From assembly GCF_023657595.1 (NCBI RefSeq), contig NZ_CP098323.1, positions 3,620,001-3,684,000 of the forward strand: 64,000 nt of DNA, read 5' to 3'. This document shows positions 34,451-43,837 of this stretch, in pieces (position 1 is the stretch's first letter; each line of letters begins with the position of its first letter). The DNA is from Cytobacillus firmus (GTDB taxonomy: Bacteria > Bacillota > Bacilli > Bacillales > Cytobacillaceae). The position numbers and the translations under genes are program-made. The notes under the pieces are model-generated. The model had not been told where the DNA came from. It did no database searches and saw nothing but the letters and a program-made list of their open reading frames with translations.

Positions 34451-35938
34451 TCAGCGGTCCGGATCCTTTGGATGCAGGAAACGCGGCCGCCTGTTCTTCA
34501 ATGGTATTGGTGACCTTAGCAATACATCCCTGAATGCTCTCAGATTAAAAGGGATGAACGGCCATAAATAGGGCACTCCAAAAGACTTCATTCTGGCAAG
34601 CATGATAATCATCAGCAGGATGCCAACTACATAGCCGTAGGTATGAAAAATACTGGTTGATATCAGCAGACCGATTCTTATCAGCCTGTTTGCCAGGCTC
34701 ATTTCATAGCTTGGGGTTGAAAATGTACCAATTGCCGCTATCGCTAAATAAAGAATGACTTCATTTATAAACAAACCCACTTCAACTGCTACCTGACCAA
34801 TCATCAGGGCCGCCACGAGTCCCAATGCAGTGGCCAGGGCGGAAGGTGTATGGATTGCAGCCATCCTAAGCATATCAAGACCAAGCTCTATCATCAGGAA
34901 CTGAACGACTAATGGCAGCTCTCCCGTGTCATTGGGCCCGATATAGGATAATGCATCAGGAAGCAGCTGCGGCTCTATCGCAAATAAATACCATAATGGC
35001 AAAAGGAAAATGGAAGCCCATACAGCTAAAAATCGGACAAATCGCAAATAAGCGCCTACAAGCGGCTTATTCCTGTACTCTTCAGCATGCTGCAGGTGAT
35101 GCCAGAAGGTTGTAGGTGTTATGATAACACTTGGCGAACCATCGACGATGATGCAGACGTGGCCTTCATAAAGGTGGGTTGCTGCCGTATCAGGCCTTTC
35201 GGTATACCTTACCATGGGATACGGATTCCAATGGCGGCCTGAAATGAATTCCTCTATTGATTTTTCGGCCATCGGCAATCCATCAGTATCAATTTTAGAG
35301 ATAGACTCCTTTATTTTCTTCACCATATCCGGATCTGCAATGTCTTCAATATAACTGACAACAATATCTGTCTTGGAACGTCTGCCCACCTGCATATATT
35401 CCATGCGCAGTGTTCTGTCCCTAATTCTTCTCCTCGTTAAAGCTGTATTAAAAACGAGTGTTTCTACAAACCCATCCCTTGAGCCGCGGACAACACGTTC
35501 AATATCAGGCTCCTGAGGGCCTCTTACCGGATATGTACGTGCATCAATGAGAATTACTTCATCGATACCATCCACGACTAGAGCAGTCGGCCCTGCCAGC
35601 ACCATATCCACCACTTTATCCAGGTCATCAGTTGTTTCAACTTCAACGTATGGTATATACGTTTTTATCAGTCTGGATAGTGTATCTCCTTCCAGCTGGG
35701 CTGCATCCAGGCCGGCAAGCATTTTCATCAGATAGTGCAGAATGTCATCTTTTACAAAGCCGTCTACCAGATATAAAGCCATTTCCCTTTCTGCATATTC
35801 AACATCAAGCTGAATCACATCAAAGCTTTTTTCAACACCAAGAGCATCTCTAAGATACTCAATATTATCTTTTAGAGAAACCTTTACAGGCTCTCTTCTC
35901 GCTTTCTCCAAAATCCCCACCTCAGCATTCTGTTCCAT
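34451..35938 (-). CDS. GerA-family A-subunit protein, SpoVAF-like
   Basis: 495 residues. The soluble N-terminal half holds NIEYLRDALG, VDGIDEVILIDARTYPVRGPQEPDIERVVRGSRDGF and HVCIIVDGSPSVIITPTTFWHH. The C-terminal half has about five membrane segments, including FLAVWASIFLLPLWYLFA and VAVEVGLFINEVILYLAIAAIGTF. This is the layout of GerAA/SpoVAF proteins, which line ion channels in the spore membrane. The alanine-rich AALVAALMIGQ segment and the lack of gerB/gerC partners favour the SpoVAF branch. It is a single gene between yqgQ and gluP, not in a spoVA operon. The yqhR (figP) gene in this window may encode its partner. Confidence 0.85.
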   Translation of the reverse strand: MEQNAEVGILEKARREPVKVSLKDNIEYLRDALGVEKSFDVIQLDVEYAEREMALYLVDGFVKDDILHYLMKMLAGLDAAQLEGDTLSRLIKTYIPYVEVETTDDLDKVVDMVLAGPTALVVDGIDEVILIDARTYPVRGPQEPDIERVVRGSRDGFVETLVFNTALTRRRIRDRTLRMEYMQVGRRSKTDIVVSYIEDIADPDMVKKIKESISKIDTDGLPMAEKSIEEFISGRHWNPYPMVRYTERPDTAATHLYEGHVCIIVDGSPSVIITPTTFWHHLQHAEEYRNKPLVGAYLRFVRFLAVWASIFLLPLWYLFAIEPQLLPDALSYIGPNDTGELPLVVQFLMIELGLDMLRMAAIHTPSALATALGLVAALMIGQVAVEVGLFINEVILYLAIAAIGTFSTPSYEMSLANRLIRIGLLISTSIFHTYGYVVGILLMIIMLARMKSFGVPYLWPFIPFNLRAFRDVLLRSPIPLKNRRPRFLHPKDPDR

Positions 35939-35975
35939 TCTTTTCCTTGCATACTATTCAACATCATTGACATGC

Positions 35976-36009
35976 AAAAAAAAAATCATACCAATGAATG
36001 GCATGATTC
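35976..36009 (-). terminator. Terminator of gluP
   Basis: ATCATACCA / TGGCATGAT stem with one G-T type mismatch, followed by a run of ten T on the minus strand. Confidence 0.8.
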
Positions 36010-36073
36010 ATAAAAATTCGCAGGGAAATTCAGCTGTTATTTCCCAGGAAGTAAGCTGAAAATTCTGTCAGCA

Positions 36074-37594
36074 TTATTCTATTTGATTTAACAGCTTTTG
36101 ATACTCCTCCTGATCCGGCTGAAGATCAGCGGCCTTTTGTGCATGATTTCTTGCTTTTTCCGGCTGCTTTTCTTCTAAATAAATTAGTGCAAGATTATAA
36201 TGTGCTTCATGAAAAGAAGCATCTCCCTTAATTACATAAAGCAGGTGCTCTTCTGCTTCTTTTAATCTCCCCACTTTTATTTCAGTATATGATAATAGAA
36301 AATAGACTTCCGGTGAAGCATTCCCTTCTTCAATAAAATCAGCAAGCATTAAACGAGCCTTTTCAAACTCTTCACCATTGATATGTTCCTCGGCCATTAC
36401 CATAGCTGTTTGTTCATTTAATAGTCTTCCCGGTTCATTGAATCCATACTTCATCAAGCCGGCTGCCAGACAGAATGTTCCAGCTAAAAACAGCAGCTGA
36501 AGCAATGGCTTTTTCTTCTTGGGAAAATGCACAATGCCAGTAGCAAGAAATCCGCCAATCAGCCCTCCTATATGTCCGGCATTATCAATTCCCGGGATGG
36601 TAAATCCAAATGCAAGGTTGATTCCTAATACAACAAGTATATTAAAACCCATAGTCCGGAAGAAAAGGCCTGGATAAATGAGCCCAAAATATAAAAGTGC
36701 CCCAAAGCAGCCAAAAATAGCACCGCTGGCCCCTGCTGAAAGTGCAGGGCTAAAAACAAAACTGGCTAATGTTCCGCCAAATCCAGCAGCCAAATAGATA
36801 AATAGGAATCTTAAATTTCCATACACACGTTCCACTGTGGTTCCAAGATAAAATAAGGCAAGTGTATTCATTAGTAAATGAAGCAATCCAATATGAAGGA
36901 CAATCGGGGTTAAAAATCTCCACCATTCCCCATCTAGAATTAATGGATTAAATTTAGCCCCATACTTAATTAACGTCGAGGTATCTGTACTGCCGCCCAT
37001 TGCTTCCAAAAGTAAAAAAACAGCAACTTGAATAACCATAAATATATACGTGAAAAAAGGCTTCCCAAAATTGAACATTTCCTTTTCTTTTTTTGCTGTT
37101 TTTACCGCTTTAGAAAGAGCAGTATGCTTCAGGGCATCGGCATCCATTTCCGTATAATTTCCGGACGGAAGGGTTAACGGTTTTTCGAAAATTTCTTCAA
37201 CCGCATGCAGGCTTTCCGGTTTGCCGGATTCAATGATCATGCTTTGAACAGACGCTTTCCCATTTTCAGGCATGAAGGGGTCTGTGATGCGGAATTCATA
37301 GTCATCAACAGGCAGATACGCAGAAACATAGATATTTAAAACCGGCATTTCCCTTTTTCCAAGCTGCTTCCTGACCGATTCAGCTTTTTCGGCCGTCACT
37401 TCAATATCCCGCTGCATCCAATTGCTCCAGTCAAGGTCATATTTTAAGAGCCTGATTGCCTTTATGTTTTTATCCTCCATCCTTTCAAGCCATAATTCAT
37501 CCTGATCTCCAGATAACTGAATCATTCTGTACCCGTGGTCAGATATGAAATAATCCGCAAGTTTCCAAAATACATAATCCTCTTGAACAGCCAA
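36074..37594 (-). CDS. gluP: Rhomboid intramembrane protease with TPR tail (GluP/YqgP)
   Basis: An N-terminal soluble domain (about 170 residues) precedes a rhomboid core. The core has the nucleophile motif GASGAIFG near 300, the partner histidine in NAGHIGGLIGG near 350 and HIGLLHLLMNTLALFYLG. The C-terminal third has two tetratricopeptide-like repeats (AEEHLLYVIKGDASFHEAHYN and ARNHAQKAADLQPDQEEY). B. subtilis YqgP cleaves the magnesium transporter MgtE with FtsH. TTG 37594 follows GGGGGA; GTG 37606 is the other choice. Confidence 0.95.
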   Translation of the reverse strand: MAVQEDYVFWKLADYFISDHGYRMIQLSGDQDELWLERMEDKNIKAIRLLKYDLDWSNWMQRDIEVTAEKAESVRKQLGKREMPVLNIYVSAYLPVDDYEFRITDPFMPENGKASVQSMIIESGKPESLHAVEEIFEKPLTLPSGNYTEMDADALKHTALSKAVKTAKKEKEMFNFGKPFFTYIFMVIQVAVFLLLEAMGGSTDTSTLIKYGAKFNPLILDGEWWRFLTPIVLHIGLLHLLMNTLALFYLGTTVERVYGNLRFLFIYLAAGFGGTLASFVFSPALSAGASGAIFGCFGALLYFGLIYPGLFFRTMGFNILVVLGINLAFGFTIPGIDNAGHIGGLIGGFLATGIVHFPKKKKPLLQLLFLAGTFCLAAGLMKYGFNEPGRLLNEQTAMVMAEEHINGEEFEKARLMLADFIEEGNASPEVYFLLSYTEIKVGRLKEAEEHLLYVIKGDASFHEAHYNLALIYLEEKQPEKARNHAQKAADLQPDQEEYQKLLNQIE

Positions 37595-37696
37595 TTCTTC
37601 CCCCACTCTCTATATGTTGCATAATTACTATACTTTATTTAACTATAGGCAAAAAAGAAACCTTTTGTAAAAGAAAAAGCACCTTTACATATCGGC

Positions 37697-37726
37697 AAAA
37701 TAAAAAGACCTATTACGGTCTTTTTA
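37697..37726 (-). terminator. Terminator of yqgO
   Basis: Ten-base stem TAAAAAGACC / GGTCTTTTTA with a six-base loop and T-rich tail on the minus strand. Confidence 0.85.
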
Positions 37727-37728
37727 CT

Positions 37729-37932
37729 TCAAGATTGCCGCCCTTCTGATGGCCCTGAAGAGAAAACAGAGCTCATCATCCTGTCGCGGATAAGCGGAAA
37801 ACTCATGACTGAAGTAACCAGCAGCTTCCGCAGAAAAACATTCCCAAACATAACATTAATCAATCGATAACGGTTATGATAGGCAAAATAAGTACCCAGC
37901 CCAATCATAAAAATAGATAGTAATCGAGACAT
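37729..37932 (-). CDS. yqgO: Small membrane-associated protein YqgO
   Basis: 67 residues, MSRLLSIFMIGLGTYFAYHNRYRLINVMFGN..., with one N-terminal hydrophobic segment and a polar S/G-rich tail. GAGGAGGG lies 5 nt before the ATG. I name it from its place next to gluP and similar size; sequence evidence is thin. Function unknown. Confidence 0.65.
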   Translation of the reverse strand: MSRLLSIFMIGLGTYFAYHNRYRLINVMFGNVFLRKLLVTSVMSFPLIRDRMMSSVFSSGPSEGRQS

Positions 37933-38000
37933 TGAATTCCCTCCTCTTCCTTATTGTGAGAAGAGGGAATAATTTTTATCCATTCTCTATAGTAAAATAA

Positions 38001-38240
38001 AGTGAAACTTCAATCAGTGGGGGTTTTCCTTATCCCCCACTGATTGTTAGTCGCGTTCTAGTGTCGCTAAGATCTCCGCTAGCGCTTCGATCAATCGACA
38101 CTACGAACCCGATTGGTTCAACTAAGCCTCTGCCTGCGCGTCGGCAAGTTTCACTGTATCTCACCAATCGGGCCTTTACGAGCAGTTTGACCCCCACTTA
38201 TCCTCCTTTGATTCCTCTGAGTCTTGAAGTGGGGGTCTTA
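38001..38240. mobile_element. Structured non-coding element, possible IS200/IS605-type (omega RNA-like) remnant
   Basis: A 240-bp stretch between yqgO and ldh with five perfect paired segments. A: 38011-38023/38034-38046 (CAATCAGTGGGGG). B: 38189-38199/38227-38237 (GACCCCCACTT). C: 38108-38117/38163-38172 (CCCGATTGGT). D: 38059-38066/38096-38103 (TAGTGTCG). E: 38001-38010/38146-38155 (AGTGAAACTT). C crosses E, so both together would form a pseudoknot. No credible ORF. Hairpins near both ends and the GGGGG/CCCCC arms recall the ends of IS200/IS605 elements and their RNAs, but I cannot prove that origin. Confidence 0.5.
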
Positions 38241-38284
38241 CTGCCCGTTAGACTGCGATAAATTTCACCATTGATACAAGCTGA

Positions 38285-39247
<963 letters not shown>

Positions 39248-39278
39248 TTACTTAATTGTAGAGAACAGCAAAGTTACT

Positions 39279-40067
39279 TTATGCCAATAAGATATATAGA
39301 AGCATTCCCACTGAGGCAGAAGCTAAACCTGAAAAAAAATTAACAAAATCATTATCTACAAAATGCCAGCCTTTTATCAAAAAGGCCGTCTGCCCGCAAT
39401 GTTGTGCAGTTTCCACGATTGAACTGCATAGCGGGCACTTGTATTCAGCTTGAAAAAAAGCACCCAATAAAGAATCAATCAAATTTCCTGCAAACCCAAA
39501 AACTCCAATAAGTAAAACCTCATAAGTTGAAATGTCAAACAGCACATTTGATAGAAGGGCTATTATAAAAGAACCTGACAAAGCTGCAAGTGTCCCGAGA
39601 GAGCTGACAGCACCGGAAGTACCCGTTTCGATTGTCCTCCAGGTTTTCAGAGAAATGGGGAGTTTTTGACTTAATGAGCCAATTTCTGATGCCCATGTAT
39701 CCGAGTTTGCTGCAGCCAGTCCGATAAGAAACATTATCAGCCAAACCTGTGATGGATCCAGCAGATTAAATATGCTGGCAATTGCGGCTATGCCTCCATT
39801 TGCAGCAACCTGCTGCCAATCCCTTCTTGATCCTTTTGCATGCTTATTTTCGAATTCCTTTTTTTTATGGCTTTTAAATTTTGACCAGAAGCTTGAACTT
39901 GCAAAAAAGAACCCCAGGACAAGAAGGCCATAAAAACCAAATCCCCAGCCTGCTGCCGCACCCACAATGAATGCCGCTATACTGCCTGAAAAGGTCAGTA
40001 ATCGGAAATAATATCCGGCCAGGGATGTGATCAATATAAAAATAATAATAGCTATGGATTCAAACAT
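39279..40067 (-). CDS. DUF92 family membrane protein
   Basis: About 262 residues with five or six hydrophobic segments (for example SIAIIIFILITSLAGYYF and WLIMFLIGLAAANSDTWASEIG) and the family motifs GRDWQQ-like RRDWQQVAANGGIAAIAS, ANSDTWASE and GNLIDSLLGAFFQ. Family members include VTE6-type phytyl-phosphate kinases, but most bacterial ones are uncharacterised. ATG 40067 overlaps the yqgN stop by 8 nt, with CAGGTG before it, so it is coupled to yqgN. Confidence 0.88.
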   Translation of the reverse strand: MFESIAIIIFILITSLAGYYFRLLTFSGSIAAFIVGAAAGWGFGFYGLLVLGFFFASSSFWSKFKSHKKKEFENKHAKGSRRDWQQVAANGGIAAIASIFNLLDPSQVWLIMFLIGLAAANSDTWASEIGSLSQKLPISLKTWRTIETGTSGAVSSLGTLAALSGSFIIALLSNVLFDISTYEVLLIGVFGFAGNLIDSLLGAFFQAEYKCPLCSSIVETAQHCGQTAFLIKGWHFVDNDFVNFFSGLASASVGMLLYILLA

Positions 40068-40626
40068 CACACACCTGCTGATCGGTAATTATCATTTCCA
40101 CCGGCTTGTCATGGTTTTCCACTGGAAAGCGGGTTATAACCTGCATTTCAAAAGCCAGTGAAACCGTTCTTCCTTTATAATGCTCGAGAAAACGATCATA
40201 ATATCCTCCACCAAACCCAAGCCGGAAGCCGTTTTTCATGTATGCCAGTCCGGGAACGATTAAAGTATCGATTTCTTCACTGCGGACTTCATCCGTTTTT
40301 TTCGGATTTGGCTCCCATAATCCATAAAATACTGACTCCAAATCCATGAAGCTATTCAATTCACGGAACTCCATTTGCTTTGATTGAGGTATGCACTTCG
40401 GGACAACAACCCTCTTCCCTTCTTCCCAAGCTCTTCTGATGATCTGCCATGTATCAGCCTCAGGCGCCTTTGAAACCGTTATTCCTATCGTTTTGGCCTG
40501 GCTCCATAAAGTGGTGCTATAAAGGCTTGTGGCAATTTGATAGGATAGCTGTTCATACTCAGGCTTGCTCAATTCCTTCATCCGATCCTGCATTTGCTTC
40601 CTAAGGACCTTCTTATCAATTTCCAT
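40060..40626 (-). CDS. yqgN: 5-formyltetrahydrofolate cyclo-ligase
   Basis: Converts 5-formyl-THF to 5,10-methenyl-THF with ATP. The 188-residue protein begins MEIDKKVLRKQMQDRMKEL and has the ATP/folate motif LGFGGGYYDRFLEHYKG near 140, plus DTLIVPGLAY near 122. Same locus as B. subtilis yqgN, between rpmG and the downstream genes. It fits the one-carbon context given by gcvT. Confidence 0.95.
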   Translation of the reverse strand: MEIDKKVLRKQMQDRMKELSKPEYEQLSYQIATSLYSTTLWSQAKTIGITVSKAPEADTWQIIRRAWEEGKRVVVPKCIPQSKQMEFRELNSFMDLESVFYGLWEPNPKKTDEVRSEEIDTLIVPGLAYMKNGFRLGFGGGYYDRFLEHYKGRTVSLAFEMQVITRFPVENHDKPVEMIITDQQVCDV

Positions 40627-40702
40627 ATAAAAACCTCCAGTTTTTACAAAGCTAACAATAATTTATCCAGAAAAGGGAAGGATACCCATAAAAAAAGTCA
40701 AC

Positions 40703-40732
40703 AAAAAAAGCAGTAGGAATGATCCTACCGCT
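40703..40732 (-). terminator. Terminator of rpmG
   Basis: GCAGTAGGA / TCCTACCGC stem (one G-T pair) with a 3-base loop and a T run on the minus strand; it starts at the rpmG stop codon. Confidence 0.9.
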
Positions 40733-40881
40733 TATTTTGTTTCGCGATGTGCAGTCGAACGCTTGTCTCTTGGGCAATATTTTTTAAGCTCAAGACGATC
40801 TGGATTATTTCGTTTATTTTTTTTAGAAATATAGTTACGATCTCCACATTCTGTGCAAGCTAACGTAATGTTTACACGCAT
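40732..40881 (-). CDS. rpmG: 50S ribosomal protein L33
   Basis: 49 residues, [20 protein letters not shown]..., ending STAHRETK. This gene is shorter than the 60-residue ORF cut-off. Three cysteines are present (C9, C12 and C36); the last is followed by PRD instead of a second CxxC, so the zinc site may be incomplete or use another ligand. GGAGGG precedes the ATG. The place next to yqgN is as for rpmGA in B. subtilis. Confidence 0.96.
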   Translation of the reverse strand: MRVNITLACTECGDRNYISKKNKRNNPDRLELKKYCPRDKRSTAHRETK

Positions 40882-40958
40882 GTAATTTCCCTCCAAACTA
40901 TGTTCAAACTAGTTCGTTCATACGACTTTTCTATAATATCATTTTTTAAATCGAAATG

Positions 40959-41600
40959 CTAGTACGTTTTTTTAAAAGTATCCTCTTTAACCCTGTCTAT
41001 CAGCAGGCTGTTATACTGAAGCGTCTCTGATTTGCTGTTTCCGTTGATAATCCATGACTCCCCTTCTGCTGTTCCTCTGCCATTAAATACTGCATTAAGT
41101 GCGAAGATGCTTATTGCATTCCCTTGGGCCATAGGGTGGTATTTCAATGTTCCCTTCTTTTTGCAGTTCCATATTTGGTCACTGAAAATGTTCCAGTATG
41201 GCTGAATCGTACACTCTTCCATTTTTTTACCGTTTAGCTGGCCATTGACCAAAAACAGCTTGGAATCAGCCATATGAAAGATGACATTTTCTGCGGGAGA
41301 AATGAAAGAAAGGTGTTCACGGGAAGAAAACTCATGTCTGTGCTGCAATAGAAGCTTAATCGTTCTGGGCTCGTCCGCATGGTTCGTAATATAGCATCTA
41401 AAATAGGAAATTTTAGAGTGGATTTTTTCTGTTTTAATTTGAACAGAAATATTTTCATCAGGAAACATTTCTTTACTGACATTTTCCATCCAGTAAGTTT
41501 TCCCGTCTATCCATAATCCGGGAATCATCCTCAATTTCCCGATCGGCGCTTTCTCCATTTCTTCATAAACATCAGATTGAATCCAATTTAATGTATTCAT
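40959..41600 (-). CDS. Uncharacterised 213-residue protein linked to the GT4 gene
   Basis: MNTLNWIQSDVYEEMEKAPIGKLRMIPGLWIDGKTYWMEN..., with alternating beta-type segments (ISYFRCYITNHADEPRTIKLLLQHRHEF), suggesting an immunoglobulin-like or carbohydrate-binding sandwich; no known motif. No signal peptide or membrane helix. It follows the glycosyltransferase by 58 nt on the same strand, so it is likely in one operon with it and the DUF4912 gene. I do not recognise the family. Confidence 0.75.
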   Translation of the reverse strand: MNTLNWIQSDVYEEMEKAPIGKLRMIPGLWIDGKTYWMENVSKEMFPDENISVQIKTEKIHSKISYFRCYITNHADEPRTIKLLLQHRHEFSSREHLSFISPAENVIFHMADSKLFLVNGQLNGKKMEECTIQPYWNIFSDQIWNCKKKGTLKYHPMAQGNAISIFALNAVFNGRGTAEGESWIINGNSKSETLQYNSLLIDRVKEDTFKKTY

Positions 41601-41658
41601 CTTTATGCACCTTTTTCTATAATTTTTTTAACATCATTTTAATGGCAGGTAAAATATA

Positions 41659-42894
41659 TCACACCAGATCTTCAAGCTTCCGGCTGATCCGGGTTTCTTG
41701 AAATACTCTATTTGTTTCATCAGCAATGCGTCTCCAGCTGAATAGGCTTTCTGCGACCTTTTGACCTTGTTTGCCAATTGTATCGGCGGCTTTAGGGTTC
41801 TCAAGAAGAGCGGAAGCCTGCTCTGCGAAGCTGTGTGGATCTCCTGGAACCATGAACAGTCCGGAATATTCATGTTTAACAATTCCCTTTAACCCTCCTG
41901 TATAGGAAACGATCGCCGGCTTTCCTGTGATCATTGCTTCGAGGGCTACAATGCCAAATGGCTCATAATAACTTGGAAAAGCAGCGATTTCGCACTTCTG
42001 AAAGAGAGCTAATCTTTGCATGTCATTTATAAATCCCGGAAAAAGTATGACATCATCAACCTTCAGTTCTCTTGCTTTTTTTCTGTGTGCTTCAAGCATA
42101 GGACCTTTGCCGGCAACGATTATATAAGCATCCTGATACTTCTCTTTTATTATAGGCGCTGCCTCAATCAAGGTTTCAAACCCTTTCTCCCTCACCATCC
42201 GTCCAATGGAGAATATCAGCCTTCCGCCTTTTTTTACCGGAACCCCTTCCAATAAGCTGTCAGGATCATCAAGAAGTGATTCTTTGCTGATTCCGTTTGC
42301 GATAACAGCTATTTTTTCCCTGGCAATTGAAAATTGCTGAAGTACTTCTTCCTTCATATATTCACTGCAGACAATAACCTGATCTGATCCAATGATCAGC
42401 TGCTCTTCTTTTGTATGGATAAATTTCTGCAATTCTGTGTAAATCCCATTATTCCTTCCATATTCTGTTGCATGTATAGTTGTAATTAAAGGACAGTGCA
42501 AGCTCTCCTTTAAGGACAGGCCGCATGCACCTACAAGCCAGTCATGTGCATGAATGATTTCAAAGTGGTGGAAGGATGACAGTTCAATGGCTTTTTGCTC
42601 CATCGCCAAATTCAACCCCAAAATCCAGTGCAGAAAATTAGGATCTTTTTCATTTAGCGGCTTAACCCGGTGGATATAGATACCGTTTATATGTTCATAG
42701 CTGGAAAGAGTGCCGGGATTAGCAGTCAGTATATGAACCTCATAATCCTGTTTTAATCCTCCTGCGAGTCCATACACATGCCTTGATAAACCGCCTACTA
42801 CATGGGGAGGATACTCCCAGGTAAGAAGAAGGATTTTAGGTTTATTATTAATGATACGATTATTAGTTAGTTCTGAAGTTACCGAGTCCATCAT
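41659..42894 (-). CDS. Glycosyltransferase family 4 (glycogen-synthase-like)
   Basis: 411 residues, GT-B fold. The N terminus has LLLTWEYPPHVVGGLSRHVYGLAGGL near residue 20 and HAHDWLVGACG near 115. The C-terminal donor domain has SIGRMVREKGFETLIEA near 235 and PSYYEPFGIVALEAMITGKPAIVSYTGG near 325, with the E-x7-E pair of retaining enzymes. The first motif resembles starch/glycogen synthase-type GT4 enzymes. Its ATG overlaps the DUF4912 stop by 4 nt. Acceptor and product are not known. Confidence 0.93.
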   Translation of the reverse strand: MMDSVTSELTNNRIINNKPKILLLTWEYPPHVVGGLSRHVYGLAGGLKQDYEVHILTANPGTLSSYEHINGIYIHRVKPLNEKDPNFLHWILGLNLAMEQKAIELSSFHHFEIIHAHDWLVGACGLSLKESLHCPLITTIHATEYGRNNGIYTELQKFIHTKEEQLIIGSDQVIVCSEYMKEEVLQQFSIAREKIAVIANGISKESLLDDPDSLLEGVPVKKGGRLIFSIGRMVREKGFETLIEAAPIIKEKYQDAYIIVAGKGPMLEAHRKKARELKVDDVILFPGFINDMQRLALFQKCEIAAFPSYYEPFGIVALEAMITGKPAIVSYTGGLKGIVKHEYSGLFMVPGDPHSFAEQASALLENPKAADTIGKQGQKVAESLFSWRRIADETNRVFQETRISRKLEDLV

Positions 42895-43520
42895 TCTTTT
42901 CCTTCTCCTTCACTCACTGATTCATAATAGGTGTATGTACTCACATTTACCGTCCATGCAGGCTGAACCTCAGATTCACTTTTTTCTTGGGAAGGTGATT
43001 CCTCAGAAGTATATAGTGCTTCTGAACGCAGTAACGGGATGAAATGAGTATCTGTTATTTTAATGCCCAGCTCAACACAATACACTTTGCCGGGTTTGAG
43101 CCCTTTAAAGGTCCATTCAGAATGATCGGACAGGATAACTTCATGATCACAGACTGCATTGGCTCCGTCAAAAACAACCCCGGTAACATCATAGATTCTT
43201 AAAGATTTTCTCAAGGAGGATACAGGCTTGTCCAAGTATAGTGATAGCATCTTCACCTTCTGAATAGACAATCTCCAGGATACTTTTGCCTTATCATCGC
43301 TTGAGCGTGTTAATGTCAAATGATCTTTCGATTGATTTTGCACAATGTTTTCTTCAGATATTAATTTTTCCCCTAAAGACTCCCCGCTGTCGCGTTTCCC
43401 TTTATTTTGGATAAGTTTGGTCCACTGGTACTGTACCTTTCCTACTGTTGTATCAAGCTTACTGGCGATTTTACGGAATGACAGCCCCCTGCGGCGAAGC
43501 TTAATAATTTCATCTATCAT
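42891..43520 (-). CDS. DUF4912 protein with N-terminal helix-turn-helix
   Basis: About 209 residues. A helix-turn-helix (IKLRRRGLSFRKIASKLDTTVGKVQYQW) occupies the first 35 residues. The DUF4912 domain follows, with VSWRLSIQKVKML near 80, SLRIYDVTGVVFDG near 110 and YCVELGIKI near 150. ATG 43520 follows GAGGTG by 6 nt; the frame to 43547 has no site. It is first in the operon with the GT4 gene (ATGA overlap). DUF4912 has no assigned function; I recall it beside glucan branching or glycosyltransferase genes. Confidence 0.82.
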   Translation of the reverse strand: MIDEIIKLRRRGLSFRKIASKLDTTVGKVQYQWTKLIQNKGKRDSGESLGEKLISEENIVQNQSKDHLTLTRSSDDKAKVSWRLSIQKVKMLSLYLDKPVSSLRKSLRIYDVTGVVFDGANAVCDHEVILSDHSEWTFKGLKPGKVYCVELGIKITDTHFIPLLRSEALYTSEESPSQEKSESEVQPAWTVNVSTYTYYESVSEGEGKE

Positions 43521-43837
43521 GACGGCACCTCTTGCAATTATTTTCATAGAAAAAGGGTTCTATATGACAAAAAGCAAAATTTTATGACTATTTATATAAC
43601 TCAATGTTATCACTGATATGGATAGCCTACAATGAACAGAAATTGTCGCTTCTTGCGAATGCACATGCCTTCCCGATTTCAAATAGAAAAAACTTTTAAA
43701 ACGTTTGCTGAGCTTCTTATTCGACAGAGCTTCAGCGACAATTATCTTTAAATTTCACCTGTTTATGGATTATATATCGAAATTTGTCAATTTAGATGGT
43801 AAAATATTTCTGTGCAATGAATTAGAGGTGACTTTTA
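43521..43837. other. Divergent intergenic region with an inverted repeat
   Basis: 317 bp between the DUF4912 gene and the TTG-start gene. AATTGTCGCT (43641-43650) is the reverse complement of AGCGACAATT (43734-43743), 83 bp apart, with small nested pairings between (GCTGA/TCAGC). It probably holds both promoters; no gene was found. Confidence 0.45.

Noticed and set aside
38061..38261. 66-residue ORF in the structured element behind ldh
   Set aside because: Interrupts the paired segments, lacks a ribosome site, and resembles no protein.
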